Made by a program: the position numbers and the translations under genes. Shown here in pieces: positions 1 to 10,053 of a stretch of DNA of 61,189 nucleotides. Below the pieces are notes generated by a model, which did not search any database, was not told the DNA's origin, and worked only from the letters and a program-made list of their open reading frames with translations. The DNA is from Candidatus Saccharicenans sp. GTDB taxonomy: Bacteria; Acidobacteriota; Aminicenantia; Aminicenantales; Saccharicenantaceae. The stretch is taken from positions 203,456-264,644 of the forward strand of contig JASEIU010000004.1 of the NCBI GenBank assembly GCA_030017715.1, given 5' to 3'. The stretch's first letter is position 1. Every line of letters starts with the position of its first letter.

Positions 1-1386
1 ATTAAGCAGGCCATCAGGAAGGGCACGATTGACCTGAAATTTATTCCGGTTTTGTTCGGCGCCTCCTTCCGGAATAAAGGTGTTCACCCTTTGCTGGATG
101 CTATAGTCGATTATCTACCCTCTCCGGCCGATATCCCGCCGGTAAAGGGCTATCATCCCAGGACCATTCAGCCCGAGGAACGGAAGGCTTCCGACAGCGA
201 ACATTTTTGCGCCCTGGTGTTCAAAATAATGACCGATCCCTTTCTGGGCAATCTGGCTTACTTCCGGGTTTATTCGGGCAAATTGAAAGTGGGCACCTCT
301 GTTTATAACGCCAGCAAGGACCAGGAAGAACGGGTGGTCAGGCTGCTGGAAATGCATTCCAACAAACGCCGGGAGATAAATGAAGTCTACGCCGGTGACA
401 TCGCCGCCCTGGGCGGAATGAAAACTCTTTCCACCGGTGACACTCTGTGTTTGAAAAGCCGGCCGATTCTGCTGGAACCGCCGACCTTTCCGGAACCGGT
501 GGTTTCAGCCACCATCGAGCCCCGAACCAAAGCCGACCATCAAAAACTGTTCTCCGCCCTGGAAAAATTCATGTCCGAAGACCCGACCTTCAGGGTGGTC
601 CAGGACCCGATGACCGGCCAGACCCTGATTAAGGGAATGGGAGAGCTTCATCTGGAAATAATAATGGACCGGCTGGTCAGGGAATTTGGAGTTCAGGCCA
701 GGCTGGGGCGGCCGCAGGTTGCTTACAAAGAAACCACTACTCGTGAGGCTGAGGGCGAGGGCAAATTTGTTCGCCAGCTCGGCGGCAAAGGTCAATTTGG
801 ACATTGTGTCATCAGGGTTGAGCCCCTGCCTCGAGGCCGGGGTTTTGAATTCGTCAACAAGCTGAAATCCGGGACCATCCCGGCGGAATTTGTTTCGGAA
901 ATCGAAAAAGGAATCAGGGAGGCCATGGAAGCCGGTCTGGTTGCCGGTTATCCAATAACCGATGTCAGAGCCATCCTGCTGGATAGCAGCTACCATGAGG
1001 TGGATTCTGTGGCCATAGCCTATAAAATCGCTGCTGCTCTGGCCTTTAAGGAAGCCGGGCAGAAAGCCGCTCCGGTTCTGCTGGAGCCGATCATGAAACT
1101 GGAAATTGTAACCCCGGATGAATATGTCGGCGGTTTGGTTGGAGACATCAACGCCAGAAGGGGACGAATAGAAGCCATGGAACTTAAGGGCAGTTCCCGG
1201 GTAATCAGAGCTTTTGTCCCCCTGTCGGAAATGTTCGGGTATGCCACCGTGCTCCGGACCATAACCCAGGGACGCAGTTCTTTCTCCCTGGAGTTCTTCC
1301 GGTACGACCCGACGCCGGCTGATGTCCAGGAAGAAATAATTGCCAGAATTGAGGGAAGAATTCCCTTTACTGAAGCCAGGAGGTAA
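1..1386 (+). CDS. fusA: Elongation factor G, 3' part (truncated by window start)
   Basis: EF-G catalyses GTP-dependent ribosomal translocation in the cytoplasm. The frame is open from base 1, so about 461 codons of a roughly 690-residue protein are present: the end of the G domain ([18 protein letters not shown]) and domains II to V. Recognisable blocks are [12 protein letters not shown] in domain [15 protein letters not shown] in domain III, and [17 protein letters not shown] in domain V. The P-loop is outside the window. The stop codon is 5 bases before tuf, the usual str-operon neighbour. The C-terminal tail is ordinary for the family. Confidence 0.97.
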   Translation: MKQAIRKGTIDLKFIPVLFGASFRNKGVHPLLDAIVDYLPSPADIPPVKGYHPRTIQPEERKASDSEHFCALVFKIMTDPFLGNLAYFRVYSGKLKVGTSVYNASKDQEERVVRLLEMHSNKRREINEVYAGDIAALGGMKTLSTGDTLCLKSRPILLEPPTFPEPVVSATIEPRTKADHQKLFSALEKFMSEDPTFRVVQDPMTGQTLIKGMGELHLEIIMDRLVREFGVQARLGRPQVAYKETTTREAEGEGKFVRQLGGKGQFGHCVIRVEPLPRGRGFEFVNKLKSGTIPAEFVSEIEKGIREAMEAGLVAGYPITDVRAILLDSSYHEVDSVAIAYKIAAALAFKEAGQKAAPVLLEPIMKLEIVTPDEYVGGLVGDINARRGRIEAMELKGSSRVIRAFVPLSEMFGYATVLRTITQGRSSFSLEFFRYDPTPADVQEEIIARIEGRIPFTEARR

Positions 1387-1391
1387 AAGAG

Positions 1392-2594
1392 ATGGCCAAG
1401 GAAAAATTTGCGAGGACGAAGCCGCACGTTAACATAGGGACGATCGGGCACATTGATCACGGGAAGACGACGTTGACTGCGGCGATCACCAAGGTGTTAT
1501 CGACGAAGGGGTTGGCGCAGTTCAAGCCCTACGATGAGGTGGCGAAGGCGGACGCCAAGATGTTTCGTCGGGACGCGACGAAGATCCTGACGGTGGCTCT
1601 GTCGCACGTGGAGTACGAGTCGGAGAAGAGGCACTATGCGCACATAGACTGTCCGGGGCACGTGGATTACATCAAGAACATGATCAGCGGGGCGGCGCAG
1701 ATGGACGGTTCGATTCTGGTGGTGGCGGCTGATGATGGGCCGATGCCGCAGACGAGGGAACACATCTTGCTGGCTCGTCAGGTGGATGTTCCGGCGATCG
1801 TGGTTTTTATCAACAAGGTGGACCTGGTAGATGATCCTGAGATACTGGACCTGGTGGAGTTAGAGGTCAGGGAGCTGTTGAGCAAGTATGAATTTCCTGG
1901 AGACAAGACGCCGGTGATACGGGGCAGCGCGACCAGGGCGATGGCCGATCCTGAGGGAGAGGGTGGCAAGCCGATCTGGGAGTTGATGAAGGCGCTGGAC
2001 GAGTTCATACCGGAGCCGGTGCGGGAGATAGACAAGCCGTTTTTGATGAGCATAGAGGATGTTTTTTCGATAACTGGCCGTGGGACGGTGGTAACGGGCA
2101 GAGTGGAGCGGGGGATAGTCAAGGTAGGTGATGAGGTGGAGATAGTAGGCTTTGGGGAGACGAAGAAGACGGTGGTGACCGGGGTGGAGATGTTCCGGAA
2201 GATTCTGGACCAGGGGCAGGCGGGAGACAACGTAGGTTGTTTGCTGCGTGGCATAGGAAAGGACGAGGTGGAGAGGGGGCAGGTTCTGGCCAAGCCCGGT
2301 TCGATCACGCCGCACAAGAAGTTTCGGGCGCAGATATACGCTTTGACCAAGGATGAGGGCGGGCGGCACACGCCGTTTTTCACTGGTTACCGGCCGCAGT
2401 TTTATTTTCGGACGACCGACGTGACCGGGACGGTTAAGTTACCGGCGGGGGTGGAGATGGTGATGCCCGGGGACAATGCCAACGTGGAGGTGGAGCTGAT
2501 CACCACGGTGGCCATGGAGAAAGGCCTGAGGTTTGCCATCCGCGAGGGCGGCCGGACGGTGGGCGCCGGAACCGTCACCGAAATTTTGGAATAG
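1392..2594 (+). CDS. tuf: Elongation factor Tu, divergent switch I and unusual codon use
   Basis: EF-Tu delivers aminoacyl-tRNA to the ribosomal A site. It has 400 residues, usual length. The P-loop GHIDHGKT is at 19-26, DCPGH at 86-90 and NKVD near 140. The C-terminal barrels are typical ([18 protein letters not shown]). Switch I is not the common form: the RGIT motif is replaced by K64-I-L-T67, with a short insertion before it, though the Thr position is kept. From memory, planctomycete EF-Tu looks similar here. Codons 7 to about 367 strongly prefer ACG, GCG, GGG, GTG and ATA, whereas neighbouring genes prefer ACC, GCC, GGC, GTC and ATC. The last 30-35 codons return to the local style, which suggests transfer or gene conversion. 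Confidence 0.97.
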   Translation: MAKEKFARTKPHVNIGTIGHIDHGKTTLTAAITKVLSTKGLAQFKPYDEVAKADAKMFRRDATKILTVALSHVEYESEKRHYAHIDCPGHVDYIKNMISGAAQMDGSILVVAADDGPMPQTREHILLARQVDVPAIVVFINKVDLVDDPEILDLVELEVRELLSKYEFPGDKTPVIRGSATRAMADPEGEGGKPIWELMKALDEFIPEPVREIDKPFLMSIEDVFSITGRGTVVTGRVERGIVKVGDEVEIVGFGETKKTVVTGVEMFRKILDQGQAGDNVGCLLRGIGKDEVERGQVLAKPGSITPHKKFRAQIYALTKDEGGRHTPFFTGYRPQFYFRTTDVTGTVKLPAGVEMVMPGDNANVEVELITTVAMEKGLRFAIREGGRTVGAGTVTEILE

Positions 2595-2634
2595 AGAATA
2601 AATAGGTTAATCATATGGAGAACGAGGAACGACC

Positions 2635-2952
2635 ATGGAAAAGATAAGAATTAAACTCCAATCATTCGATCACCGGCTCCTGGACCAATCGGTAAAGGAC
2701 ATTGTGATCAAGGCCAGAAGAACCGGAGCCAAAATTTCCGGCCCCATTCCGCTTCCGACCAGGATTCAACGGTTTTGCGTTCTTCGTTCCCCGCATGTCG
2801 ACAAAAGGTCGAGAGAGCATTTCGAAATGAGGATTCATAAGAGATTGATAGACATCAGCGAATACAGCAATGAAACCATTGAAGAACTGCAGAAGCTCGA
2901 CCTGCCAGCCGGAATCGACGTGGAAATCAAAGCCTTTGGCGCAGGAGAATGA
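2635..2952 (+). CDS. rpsJ: Ribosomal protein S10
   Basis: S10 is a 30S head protein and also NusE in antitermination complexes. It has 105 residues, full length, with the family core [21 protein letters not shown] and the conserved block PLPTRI...[16 protein letters not shown] 2635 follows the purine-rich GGAGAACGAGGAACG. It is the first gene of the S10 cluster, 40 bases after tuf. Its stop overlaps the upstream-most in-frame ATG of rplC. Confidence 0.98.
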   Translation: MEKIRIKLQSFDHRLLDQSVKDIVIKARRTGAKISGPIPLPTRIQRFCVLRSPHVDKRSREHFEMRIHKRLIDISEYSNETIEELQKLDLPAGIDVEIKAFGAGE

Positions 2953-2954
2953 CC

Positions 2955-3599
2955 ATGGTGGAAGGTATCATCGGCAGAAAAATCGGCATGACCCAGGTCT
3001 TTGATGAAGAGGGCAATGTTATTCCTGTGACCGTCATCAAGGCCGGGCCCTGCACCGTGATCCAGAAGAAAACCAGAGAAAAGGACGGCTACGAAGCCCT
3101 GCAGCTCGGACTGGTTGAAGACAAGACCAGGAAGAAAACCAGAAAACCCGAGGCCGGCCATTTTAAGAAAGCGGACAGTCCCGTTCTGAAAGTCCTGAGA
3201 GAAGTTAAATATCGCGGCCCGCTGGAAATCAAGGAAGGCGACCAGCTGCTGGTCGACCTGTTCCAGGTTGGCGAGAAGGTGCACGTGGTCGGGCTGAGCA
3301 AGGGCAAGGGTTTTCAGGGCGTGGTCAGGAGACACGGCTTCGCCGGCGGAGACGCCGCTCACGGTTCCATGTTTCACCGGGCTCCCGGGTCGATCGGAGC
3401 TTCGTCCTTCCCCTCCCGGGTCATGAAGGGAACCAGGATGGGCGGCCGGATGGGCGATGACCGGGTGACCGTTCGCAATCTGAAAGTGATTCAGGTTGAT
3501 AAGGAAAACAACCTGCTGGTAGTCGAAGGTGCGGTTCCGGGAGCCAGCGGCGGGGTGGTCCTGATTAAAAAGAGCACCTTCAAAACCAAGACCTCATAA
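2955..3599 (+). CDS. rplC: Ribosomal protein L3
   Basis: L3 is an early-assembly 50S protein near the peptidyl transferase centre. It is about 214 residues, with the family signatures [13 protein letters not shown] at the N-terminus and the [16 protein letters not shown] loop. The frame also contains an ATG at 2949 that overlaps the rpsJ stop. GGAG at 2944-2947 is only 1 base from that ATG but 7 bases from ATG 2955, so 2955 (MVEGII) is chosen. Confidence 0.97.
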   Translation: MVEGIIGRKIGMTQVFDEEGNVIPVTVIKAGPCTVIQKKTREKDGYEALQLGLVEDKTRKKTRKPEAGHFKKADSPVLKVLREVKYRGPLEIKEGDQLLVDLFQVGEKVHVVGLSKGKGFQGVVRRHGFAGGDAAHGSMFHRAPGSIGASSFPSRVMKGTRMGGRMGDDRVTVRNLKVIQVDKENNLLVVEGAVPGASGGVVLIKKSTFKTKTS

Positions 3600-3613
3600 A
3601 CGAAGAGAGTGCC

Positions 3614-4231
3614 ATGAAAGTACAAGTGTTAGACCAAAGCGGCAAGCAGGTTAAGGAAATGAACCTGCCGGAAGAGATATTTTCCTATCCGGTTAAAGAC
3701 CATCTGATATATGAGGCGGTGGTCAACTATCTGGCCAACCAGAGACAGGGAACGGCTTCCACCAAGAACCGGGGTGAGGTCAGCGGCGGCGGCCGCAAGC
3801 CGTGGCGCCAGAAAGGAACGGGCCGGGCTAGAGTGGGCAGCGTCAGATCTCCTCTCTGGAGGCACGGCGGAACGGTTTTCGGGCCGAAGCCCCGCGATTA
3901 CAGCTATGCCATTCCGAAAAAAGCCAGGAAGAACGCTCTGAAGTCTGCCCTGACTGCCAAGCTGGCGGAAAACCTGTTGCTGGTGATTGATGAGATCAAG
4001 ATTTCCGAACCCAAAACCAAGCAAGCTGCCGGCTGGCTGAAGAGCTTGAACATTGATTCCGCCCTGATTGTCGATGACCGCGACAATAAGAATCTGTTCC
4101 GGTCGGTCCGGAACATTCCGGAAGTCAAGGCCGTGGACGACGAGCACCTGAATATCTATGACCTGCTCCGGTACCGGTGGCTGGTCTTCAGCCAGCGCTC
4201 TTTTAATTCCCTGGTGGAGAGATTGAAATGA
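3614..4231 (+). CDS. rplD: Ribosomal protein L4
   Basis: L4 lines the peptide exit tunnel, and in some bacteria it represses its own S10 operon. It has 205 residues, full length. The extended tunnel loop [31 protein letters not shown] is readable from about residue 46 (positions 3749-3841), followed by [20 protein letters not shown]. It overlaps rplW by ATGA. No L4-binding leader structure is obvious in the 40 bases before rpsJ, so autogenous control is not supported here. Confidence 0.97.
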   Translation: MKVQVLDQSGKQVKEMNLPEEIFSYPVKDHLIYEAVVNYLANQRQGTASTKNRGEVSGGGRKPWRQKGTGRARVGSVRSPLWRHGGTVFGPKPRDYSYAIPKKARKNALKSALTAKLAENLLLVIDEIKISEPKTKQAAGWLKSLNIDSALIVDDRDNKNLFRSVRNIPEVKAVDDEHLNIYDLLRYRWLVFSQRSFNSLVERLK

Positions 4232-4524
4232 CCAAAGACCCGAGAGATGTAATATTGAAGCCCCTGATTACGGAAAAAAGCACCAGGTTGAAAGAATCTC
4301 ATCGAGAAGTCTGTTTTGAGATTGCTCCCGAAGCCAACAAAATCGAGGTCAAAAAAGCGGTGGAAGAGTTGTTCAAGGTCAAAGTGGAGAGAGTGACCAT
4401 TGTCAACCTGAAGGGTAAGACCAAGAGGCTCGGCCGGACGCTTGGTCGGACCAAGGACAGAAGGAAAGCTTATGTCAAGCTGAAACCCGGCGAAAAAATG
4501 ATCGAATATTTTGAGGCAGTGTAA
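4228..4524 (+). CDS. rplW: Ribosomal protein L23
   Basis: L23 sits at the tunnel exit and forms the docking site for trigger factor and SRP. It has 98 residues, full length. The conserved start [13 protein letters not shown] and central block [24 protein letters not shown] are present. The start codon overlaps the rplD stop by ATGA, so the two are probably translationally coupled. Confidence 0.97.
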   Translation: MTKDPRDVILKPLITEKSTRLKESHREVCFEIAPEANKIEVKKAVEELFKVKVERVTIVNLKGKTKRLGRTLGRTKDRRKAYVKLKPGEKMIEYFEAV

Positions 4525-4526
4525 CC

Positions 4527-5354
4527 ATGGGTATTAAAGTTTACAAACCAGTTACTCCAGGCTTGCGTCACCGCACCGGACTGACTTATGAAGAGCTGAC
4601 CACCGATAAGCCCTATAAGCCGTTGCTGGTGCCTCTGCCCAAGAGCGGAGGACGCAACAACCGCGGCCATCTGTCAGTCAGGCACCGGGGCGGGGGACAC
4701 AAAAGAATGTACCGGATAATCGATTTCAGGCGGGATAAGATCGATGTCCCGGGCGTGGTGGAAACCGTAGAGTACGACCCCAACCGGTCCGCATTTATCT
4801 CCCTGGTCAAATATGCCGACGGAGAACGGCGCTACATTCTGACTCCTCTCAACCTGAAAGTCGGCGATACCATCGTCTCGGCCAATACCCAGGTTGACAT
4901 CCTGCCGGGTAATGCCATGCCTCTCCGCTACATCCCGGTGGGGACGATTGTTCACAACGTGGAGTTGAAGATCGGCAAGGGCGGTCAGCTGGCCAGAGCC
5001 GCCGGTTCGGGCGTCCAGATCCTGGGCAAGGAAGGCGGTTATGCCCAGCTTCGGTTGCCGTCCTCGGAGATCCGGAAAGTTCATCTTGATTGCCGGGCCA
5101 CGGTCGGGCAGCTGGCCAACCTGGACCATCAGAATATAAGTGTCGGCAAAGCCGGGCGGACCAGATGGCTGGGCATCAGACCCCATGTTCGGGGCACCGC
5201 CATGAACCCGATCGACCACCCCCACGGCGGCGGTGAAGGCCGGACCAAGGGCGGGCGCCATCCGGTCAGTCCTGAAGGCATTCCGACCAAGGGTTACAAG
5301 ACCAGGAAGAACAAAAGAACCCAGGCCTTTATTATCAGGAGAAGGAGTAAGTAA
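4527..5354 (+). CDS. rplB: Ribosomal protein L2
   Basis: L2 is a 50S core protein needed for subunit association and peptidyl transfer. It has 275 residues, typical. Blocks seen are [20 protein letters not shown], the central SH3-like core, and the near-invariant C-terminal region [22 protein letters not shown], which carries the His residue implicated in ribosome function. It lies two bases after rplW. Confidence 0.98.
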   Translation: MGIKVYKPVTPGLRHRTGLTYEELTTDKPYKPLLVPLPKSGGRNNRGHLSVRHRGGGHKRMYRIIDFRRDKIDVPGVVETVEYDPNRSAFISLVKYADGERRYILTPLNLKVGDTIVSANTQVDILPGNAMPLRYIPVGTIVHNVELKIGKGGQLARAAGSGVQILGKEGGYAQLRLPSSEIRKVHLDCRATVGQLANLDHQNISVGKAGRTRWLGIRPHVRGTAMNPIDHPHGGGEGRTKGGRHPVSPEGIPTKGYKTRKNKRTQAFIIRRRSK

Positions 5355-5356
5355 TC

Positions 5357-5647
5357 ATGGGCAGATCTGTTAAGAAAGGTCCCTATGTTGACCCTAAATT
5401 GCTGGAGAAAGTTCAGGCCGCTCAGTCGGCCCGGGAAAAGCGCCAGGTGATTAAGACCTGGTCACGCCGTTCGACCATCATTCCGGAGATGGTCGGTTTG
5501 ACTTTCGGGGTCCATAACGGCCGCAAATTCATTCCGGTCTTTGTGACCGAACAGATGGTCGGACACAAGCTGGGCGAGTTTGCTCCCACCAGGACCTTCA
5601 AGGGACATACCTCCAAGACTGCCCGGCAGCTTAAAGTGGGTAAGTAA
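5357..5647 (+). CDS. rpsS: Ribosomal protein S19
   Basis: S19 is a 30S head protein that contacts the A-site region and S13. It has 96 residues. It begins [15 protein letters not shown] and contains the family signature [22 protein letters not shown] and the C-terminal block [13 protein letters not shown]. It is two bases from rplB and rplV on either side. Confidence 0.98.
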   Translation: MGRSVKKGPYVDPKLLEKVQAAQSAREKRQVIKTWSRRSTIIPEMVGLTFGVHNGRKFIPVFVTEQMVGHKLGEFAPTRTFKGHTSKTARQLKVGK

Positions 5648-5649
5648 CC

Positions 5650-6012
5650 ATGGAAAAAGAAAAATATCTTTCAAAAGCCGTTGCCCGCTATGTGCGGATC
5701 AGTCCCCAGAAGGGACGCCTGGTGGCCGACCTGATCAGAAACAGGCTGGTCGGAGAGGCCCTGACCATACTTAAGTTCAACGAGAAGAAGAAGATCAGTG
5801 CTGTTCTGGAAAAGGTGCTTCGCTCGGCCATTGCCAATGCCCAGCAGAAGGCGCCTAACGTGGACGTTGATAATCTTTATGTGGCCAGGGTACAGATTGA
5901 CCAGGGCCCGGCCATGAAGAGGATCCGGCCGGCGCCCATGGGCCGGGCTTACCGGGTGCTCAAAAGAATGAGCCATGTCAAAATCTACTTAGACGAAAAG
6001 AAAGGGAGATAG
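5650..6012 (+). CDS. rplV: Ribosomal protein L22
   Basis: L22 shapes the peptide tunnel constriction and is a site of macrolide resistance in other bacteria. It has 120 residues, with the N-terminal helix core RYVRISPQKGRLVADLIRN and the tunnel hairpin region DQGPAMKRIRPAPMGRAYRVLKR. Nothing is deleted in the hairpin. It is followed 3 bases later by rpsC. Confidence 0.97.
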   Translation: MEKEKYLSKAVARYVRISPQKGRLVADLIRNRLVGEALTILKFNEKKKISAVLEKVLRSAIANAQQKAPNVDVDNLYVARVQIDQGPAMKRIRPAPMGRAYRVLKRMSHVKIYLDEKKGR

Positions 6013-6015
6013 ACG

Positions 6016-6684
6016 GTGGGACAGAAGACACATCCAATCGGCTTTCGTTTAGGATTTAACAAACAGTGGACTTCCCGCTGGTTCGCCAGAGGCCGGGATT
6101 ATGCCAGGTTGTTTCACGAAGACCTGCAGATGAAAGAGGCTGTCCGGGAAAAGTACGAGCATGCCGGCATTGCCAGCGTCGATGTGGAAAGAGTCGGTCC
6201 CAAGGTCAGGGTTATCATCCATACGGCCAGGCCGGGCATCATCATCGGCCGGGGCGGAAAGGAAATCGAGAACCTCAAGAACATGCTGGAAACCATAGCC
6301 AGGCGAGAGGTATATGTGGATATCAGAGAAGTGGATAAGCCGGAGCTCAACGCCGCCCTGGTGGCCGAAGGTATCGCCACCCAGCTGGAAAAAAGAATTG
6401 CCTACCGCCGGGCCATGCGACGGGCGGTGGAAATGGCTCTGAAAATGGGAGCCAAGGGAATAAAGGTTATGTGCGCCGGTCGTCTGGGCGGAGTGGAAAT
6501 CGCCAGAACCGAATGGTATCTGAAGGGCCAGCTGCCGCTGCAAACGCTCCGGGCCGACATTGATTTTGCCTTTACCGAAGCTTTTACCACCTATGGTCAG
6601 ATCGGGATCAAAGTCTGGATCTACCGCGGTGATGTGGATAAAGCCAAAGTCTCTTCTCAAATCATCGAGGCTGAGGAGATTTGA
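6016..6684 (+). CDS. rpsC: Ribosomal protein S3
   Basis: S3 is a 30S head protein at the mRNA entry site with helicase activity. It has 222 residues with a GTG start after GGGAGATAGACG. It begins [13 protein letters not shown]. The KH domain signature [15 protein letters not shown] lies near residues 72-88, and the C-terminal domain contains [16 protein letters not shown] and [14 protein letters not shown]. The stop overlaps the start region of rplP. Confidence 0.97.
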   Translation: MGQKTHPIGFRLGFNKQWTSRWFARGRDYARLFHEDLQMKEAVREKYEHAGIASVDVERVGPKVRVIIHTARPGIIIGRGGKEIENLKNMLETIARREVYVDIREVDKPELNAALVAEGIATQLEKRIAYRRAMRRAVEMALKMGAKGIKVMCAGRLGGVEIARTEWYLKGQLPLQTLRADIDFAFTEAFTTYGQIGIKVWIYRGDVDKAKVSSQIIEAEEI

Positions 6685-6686
6685 CC

Positions 6687-7109
6687 ATGTTGATGCCGAA
6701 GAAAGTCAAATACCGGAAACAGCAACGGGGCCGGATGAGAGGCCAGGCTCTGCGCGGAGCTGAGCTGACCTTTGGCGAATACGGCCTGCAGGCCCTGGAA
6801 CCGTGCTGGTTGACCGCCAGGCAGATCGAGGCCGGCCGTGTGACCATCACCAGGTTTCTCAAGAAGCGCGGCAAGATGTGGGTCCGGGTTTTCCCCTGGA
6901 AACCGGTAACCAAGAAGCCCACCGAAACCAGGATGGGACGCGGCAAGGGTGACCCGGAGTTCTGGGTAGACGTTATCAAGCCCGGACGGATCATCTTTGA
7001 AGTTGAAGGCGTCGACCACAGCGTGGCTCAGGAGGCCATGCGCCTGGCCGCCAACAAGCTGCCGATCAAGACCAGGTTCATATCAAGAGAGCACAGGGAG
7101 CTAAAATGA
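6687..7109 (+). CDS. rplP: Ribosomal protein L16
   Basis: L16 organises the A-site region and the central protuberance of the 50S subunit. It is about 140 residues. In-frame TTG 6681, ATG 6687 and ATG 6693 are possible. GAGGAG at 6673-6678 is 8 bases before 6687, giving the family-typical [34 protein letters not shown] is the conserved centre. It overlaps rpmC by ATGA. Confidence 0.97.
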   Translation: MLMPKKVKYRKQQRGRMRGQALRGAELTFGEYGLQALEPCWLTARQIEAGRVTITRFLKKRGKMWVRVFPWKPVTKKPTETRMGRGKGDPEFWVDVIKPGRIIFEVEGVDHSVAQEAMRLAANKLPIKTRFISREHRELK

Positions 7110-7306
7110 AAATCAGGGAATTGAGAGAACTGTCGGCTGAAGACTTAAAGCAGAAAGAGCTGGAACTCAAGGATCAGCTGTTCAAGCTTCGCTTCCAGAA
7201 ATCTCTGGGGCAGCTGGACAATCCGATGAAGATCCGGAACATCAGGAGAGACCTGGCCCGAATCAAGACGCTGTTAAAAGAATTTCAGAAAAAAGGGACG
7301 GAATAA
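7106..7306 (+). CDS. rpmC: Ribosomal protein L29
   Basis: L29 is a small helical-hairpin protein at the tunnel exit next to L23. It has 66 residues. The family pattern is clear in [13 protein letters not shown] and in [15 protein letters not shown] followed by [12 protein letters not shown]. The start overlaps the rplP stop, and rpsQ follows after 3 bases. Confidence 0.96.
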   Translation: MKIRELRELSAEDLKQKELELKDQLFKLRFQKSLGQLDNPMKIRNIRRDLARIKTLLKEFQKKGTE

Positions 7307-7309
7307 ACC

Positions 7310-7615
7310 ATGGAAGCTAAACGAGAAAAAAGAATAACGACCAAAGTGGGGACGGTCGTGGCCAGGAAATCGGCCAAGACCCTCAGGGTTCAGGTGGAGA
7401 GGCTGGAAAGGCATCCCCTCTACCGGAAGATTGTCAAGCGCCGGAAGATCTTCCTGGTCCATGACGAGCACGAGAAGTGCCAGGTGGGTGATGTAGTCAG
7501 GATCGTGGAGACCAGGCCCATCAGCCGGCTGAAAAGATGGCGGGTGGCTGAGATAATCAGTTTAGCTTCCAGAGAGATTGAACCCGAAACTGAGAGTGAA
7601 GGTGGACTGACATGA
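7310..7615 (+). CDS. rpsQ: Ribosomal protein S17
   Basis: S17 is an early-assembly OB-fold protein of the 30S body. It has 101 residues, with [20 protein letters not shown], the conserved [19 protein letters not shown], and [20 protein letters not shown]. The last 15 or so residues are an acidic tail ([13 protein letters not shown]) beyond the usual end. The stop overlaps the rplN start. Confidence 0.97.
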   Translation: MEAKREKRITTKVGTVVARKSAKTLRVQVERLERHPLYRKIVKRRKIFLVHDEHEKCQVGDVVRIVETRPISRLKRWRVAEIISLASREIEPETESEGGLT

Positions 7616-7980
7616 TTCAGATGAGAACCATGCTCAAGGTGGCGGATAACTCCGGCGCCCGGAGGATTATGGCCATTACACCTCTGGGAGGCGGAGTGGG
7701 TCAGGTGGCAACTATCGGAGATGTGATTTCGGCCTCGGTCAAAGAAGCCGACCCGGACAGCAAAATCGAGAAAGGCAAGGTGGTCAGGGCGGTCATCGTT
7801 AGAACCAGAAAAGAAGTCCGTCGCAAGGACGGTTCTTACATTCGCTTCGACGACAACGCGGCCGTGATCATCGATAAACAGGGTGAACCGGTCGGGACCC
7901 GTGTCTTCGGTCCGGTCGGTCGCGAGCTCAGGGAAAAGAAATTCATGAAGATCATATCGCTGGCTCCGGAGGTGCTGTGA
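7612..7980 (+). CDS. rplN: Ribosomal protein L14
   Basis: L14 contributes to inter-subunit bridges and is the target of the silencing factor RsfS. It has 122 residues, exactly typical. It starts [18 protein letters not shown], with the signature [29 protein letters not shown] and the C-terminal [13 protein letters not shown]. It overlaps rpsQ by ATGA and abuts rplX. Confidence 0.98.
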   Translation: MIQMRTMLKVADNSGARRIMAITPLGGGVGQVATIGDVISASVKEADPDSKIEKGKVVRAVIVRTRKEVRRKDGSYIRFDDNAAVIIDKQGEPVGTRVFGPVGRELREKKFMKIISLAPEVL

Positions 7981-8309
7981 TGGCCAGATTTCCTTTCAAG
8001 AAAAACGACCTGGTGATCGTCCGCAGCGGCAAAGACCGGGGCAAGACCGGCAAGGTATTGAGGGTTATCCCAGAGAAAAACCGTCTGCTGGTGGAAAGAA
8101 TAAATTTCGTCAAAGTTTTCGTCCGGCCCGACCGCAGCCAGAACGTCCAGGGCGGCATCATGGAAAAAGAGTCGCCCATTCATGTCTCCCGGGTTATGCT
8201 CTACTGCGAAGAATGCGGGCGGGGCGTGCGGTTCAAACATAAACTTCTGGAGGACGGAACCAAGATAAGGGTCTGCGCCAGATGCCAGACTAACTTAGAA
8301 AGGTCCTGA
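7980..8309 (+). CDS. rplX: Ribosomal protein L24, zinc-ribbon type
   Basis: L24 initiates 50S assembly near the tunnel exit. ATG 7980 overlaps the rplN stop as TGATG, and GGAGG at 7968-7972 is 7 bases upstream, so it is preferred over GTG 7977. The protein is 109 residues with a KOW core ([20 protein letters not shown]). The C-terminal half keeps two CxxC pairs (CEECG and CARC), consistent with the zinc-binding form of L24. Confidence 0.97.
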   Translation: MARFPFKKNDLVIVRSGKDRGKTGKVLRVIPEKNRLLVERINFVKVFVRPDRSQNVQGGIMEKESPIHVSRVMLYCEECGRGVRFKHKLLEDGTKIRVCARCQTNLERS

Positions 8310-8320
8310 GAGGTCGGAAG

Positions 8321-8863
8321 ATGAGCAGGTTGTATGAACGTTACAAGAAAGAAATAATCAAGGAACTTCAAAAGGAACTGGGGATCGACAATCCCATGGC
8401 CGTGCCCCGGCTGGAGAAGATTATCGTCAATATGGGAGTGGGTGATGCCATCCAGAACATCAAGCTTCTGGACACGGCCAAGATGGAGCTCAGCCTGATA
8501 ACCGGCCAGCAGCCGGCTATAGGCCGGGCCAAGAAATCCATATCTGCCTTCCATCTCAGGAAAGGACAGCCCATCGCCTGTTACGTTACTCTCAGAAGAA
8601 AGAGAATGTACGAATTCTTCGACCGGCTGGTCAATATCGTCTTGCCCCGGGTCAGAGATTTCCGGGGCCTGCCGGCCAACTCCTTCGACGGGCGCGGAAA
8701 TTACACCATCGGCCTGAAAGACCAGCTGGTTTTTCCTGAAATTGATTACACCAGGGTAGAGAGGCCGCGAGGCATGAACATCACCATAGTGACCACGGCC
8801 AGAAACGATAAGGAAGCGTATGCCCTGCTGAAGAAACTGGGCATGCCCTTCCGAGAATCTTAA
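8321..8863 (+). CDS. rplE: Ribosomal protein L5
   Basis: L5 binds 5S rRNA and forms a bridge to S13. It has 180 residues, usual length. Family motifs are [38 protein letters not shown], and the C-terminal [23 protein letters not shown]. It starts 11 bases after rplX. Nothing is unusual. Confidence 0.98.
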   Translation: MSRLYERYKKEIIKELQKELGIDNPMAVPRLEKIIVNMGVGDAIQNIKLLDTAKMELSLITGQQPAIGRAKKSISAFHLRKGQPIACYVTLRRKRMYEFFDRLVNIVLPRVRDFRGLPANSFDGRGNYTIGLKDQLVFPEIDYTRVERPRGMNITIVTTARNDKEAYALLKKLGMPFRES

Positions 8864-8879
8864 AGAAAGGAAGGTCAAA

Positions 8880-9065
8880 GTGGCGACTACAGCAAAAATT
8901 GTCAAGGATCAGAGAAAGCCCCGTTATGGAATTCGCCATCGCAATCGCTGCCGGTTGTGCGGCCGCCCCAGGGGCTATTATCGTAAATTTGACCTCTGCC
9001 GGCTTTGTTTGAGGCAACTGGCCTTAAAGGGAGAAATCCCCGGGGTCACCAAATCTTCCTGGTAA
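8880..9065 (+). CDS. rpsN: Ribosomal protein S14, zinc-binding short type
   Basis: S14 is a late-assembling 30S head protein. This is the short, zinc-binding form: 61 residues with two CxxC pairs in [20 protein letters not shown]. The start is GTG 8880 after AAAGGAAGG. With zinc-ribbon forms of L24, L36 and S4 also present, the operon carries the zinc-type version of all four proteins. Confidence 0.97.
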   Translation: MATTAKIVKDQRKPRYGIRHRNRCRLCGRPRGYYRKFDLCRLCLRQLALKGEIPGVTKSSW

Positions 9066-9087
9066 ATAACTTGGAAAGGATAGAAAC

Positions 9088-9486
9088 ATGAGTCTGACCG
9101 ACCCGATTGCCGATATGTTAACCAGAATCAGGAATGCCGTCAGGGCTAAAAAGAAAGAGGTTAACCTGCCTTCTTCGCGTCTGAAAATCGAACTGGCCAG
9201 GATTCTTAAAGAAGAAGGTTACATAAAAAACTATAAAGTGATCGAAGATAATAAACAGGGCGTGCTGAATATTGTCCTTAAATATACAGACGACAACCAG
9301 AGTGTTATCAGCGGGCTTCGCCGGGTCAGCAAGCCGGGGTGTCGCATCTACTGCACCCGGGACTCTGTTCCCAAAGTTCTGGACGGCCTGGGAGTGGTAA
9401 TCATTTCCACCTCCCGCGGCCTTCTGACCGATAAACAGTGCGAGGAACAGGGAGTGGGTGGCGAAGTGCTGTGTGAAATCTGGTAA
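9088..9486 (+). CDS. rpsH: Ribosomal protein S8
   Basis: S8 nucleates assembly of the 30S central domain and in E. coli represses the spc operon. It has 132 residues. The N-terminal block TDPIADMLTRIRNAVRAKK and the C-terminal signature GLGVVIISTSRGLLTDKQCEEQGVGGEVLCEIW are complete. It is preceded by GGAAAGGATAG. Confidence 0.98.
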   Translation: MSLTDPIADMLTRIRNAVRAKKKEVNLPSSRLKIELARILKEEGYIKNYKVIEDNKQGVLNIVLKYTDDNQSVISGLRRVSKPGCRIYCTRDSVPKVLDGLGVVIISTSRGLLTDKQCEEQGVGGEVLCEIW

Positions 9487-9507
9487 TCCAGTGGGTGAGG
9501 TACGAGG

Positions 9508-10053
9508 ATGTCAAGAGTAGGTAAGAAGCCGATAGAGATACCGGCCGGAGTCAGGGTAACGGTTCATCCGGACCGAATTGAGGTAGAAGGCAAGCTGGGC
9601 AAGCTGACCTCGCCTCTATATGCCGGGATTAAGGCCGAAGTGCAGGGCAATCAGCTGGTTCTGACCAGGGAAAACGAGGGGCAGCAAACCAGGCAGTTTC
9701 ATGGTCTGTGCCGGGCTCTGGCCAACAATGCTGTCATCGGAGTCTCAAAAGGATTCTCCAGGCAGCTGGAAATTACCGGCGTCGGTTACCGGGCCAAGGT
9801 GGAGAAGAATAAACTGGAACTGAGTGTCGGCTATTCCAAGCCTGTGGTTTACGAAATCCCCCAGGGAATTGAGATTGTGGCCGAAAAACCAACCCTGTTG
9901 ACTGTCCGGGGCATCGACAAGCAGAAAGTCGGCCAGGTGGCCGACACCATCAAGAGGTTCCGTCGGCCGGACCCGTACAAGCAGAAAGGAATCCGGCTGG
10001 TGGGCGAGGTTCTCATCAAGAAAGAAAGAAAAGCGGGGGTGGCCGGTGCTTAA
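9508..10053 (+). CDS. rplF: Ribosomal protein L6
   Basis: L6 is a 50S protein near the sarcin-ricin loop and factor-binding site. It has 181 residues, typical. It starts MSRVGKKPIEIPAGV and has the two-fold repeated L6 domain. The conserved C-terminal block GIDKQKVGQVADTIKRFRRPDPYKQKGIR is present. Its 3' end overlaps rplR by 8 bases. Confidence 0.98.
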   Translation: MSRVGKKPIEIPAGVRVTVHPDRIEVEGKLGKLTSPLYAGIKAEVQGNQLVLTRENEGQQTRQFHGLCRALANNAVIGVSKGFSRQLEITGVGYRAKVEKNKLELSVGYSKPVVYEIPQGIEIVAEKPTLLTVRGIDKQKVGQVADTIKRFRRPDPYKQKGIRLVGEVLIKKERKAGVAGA

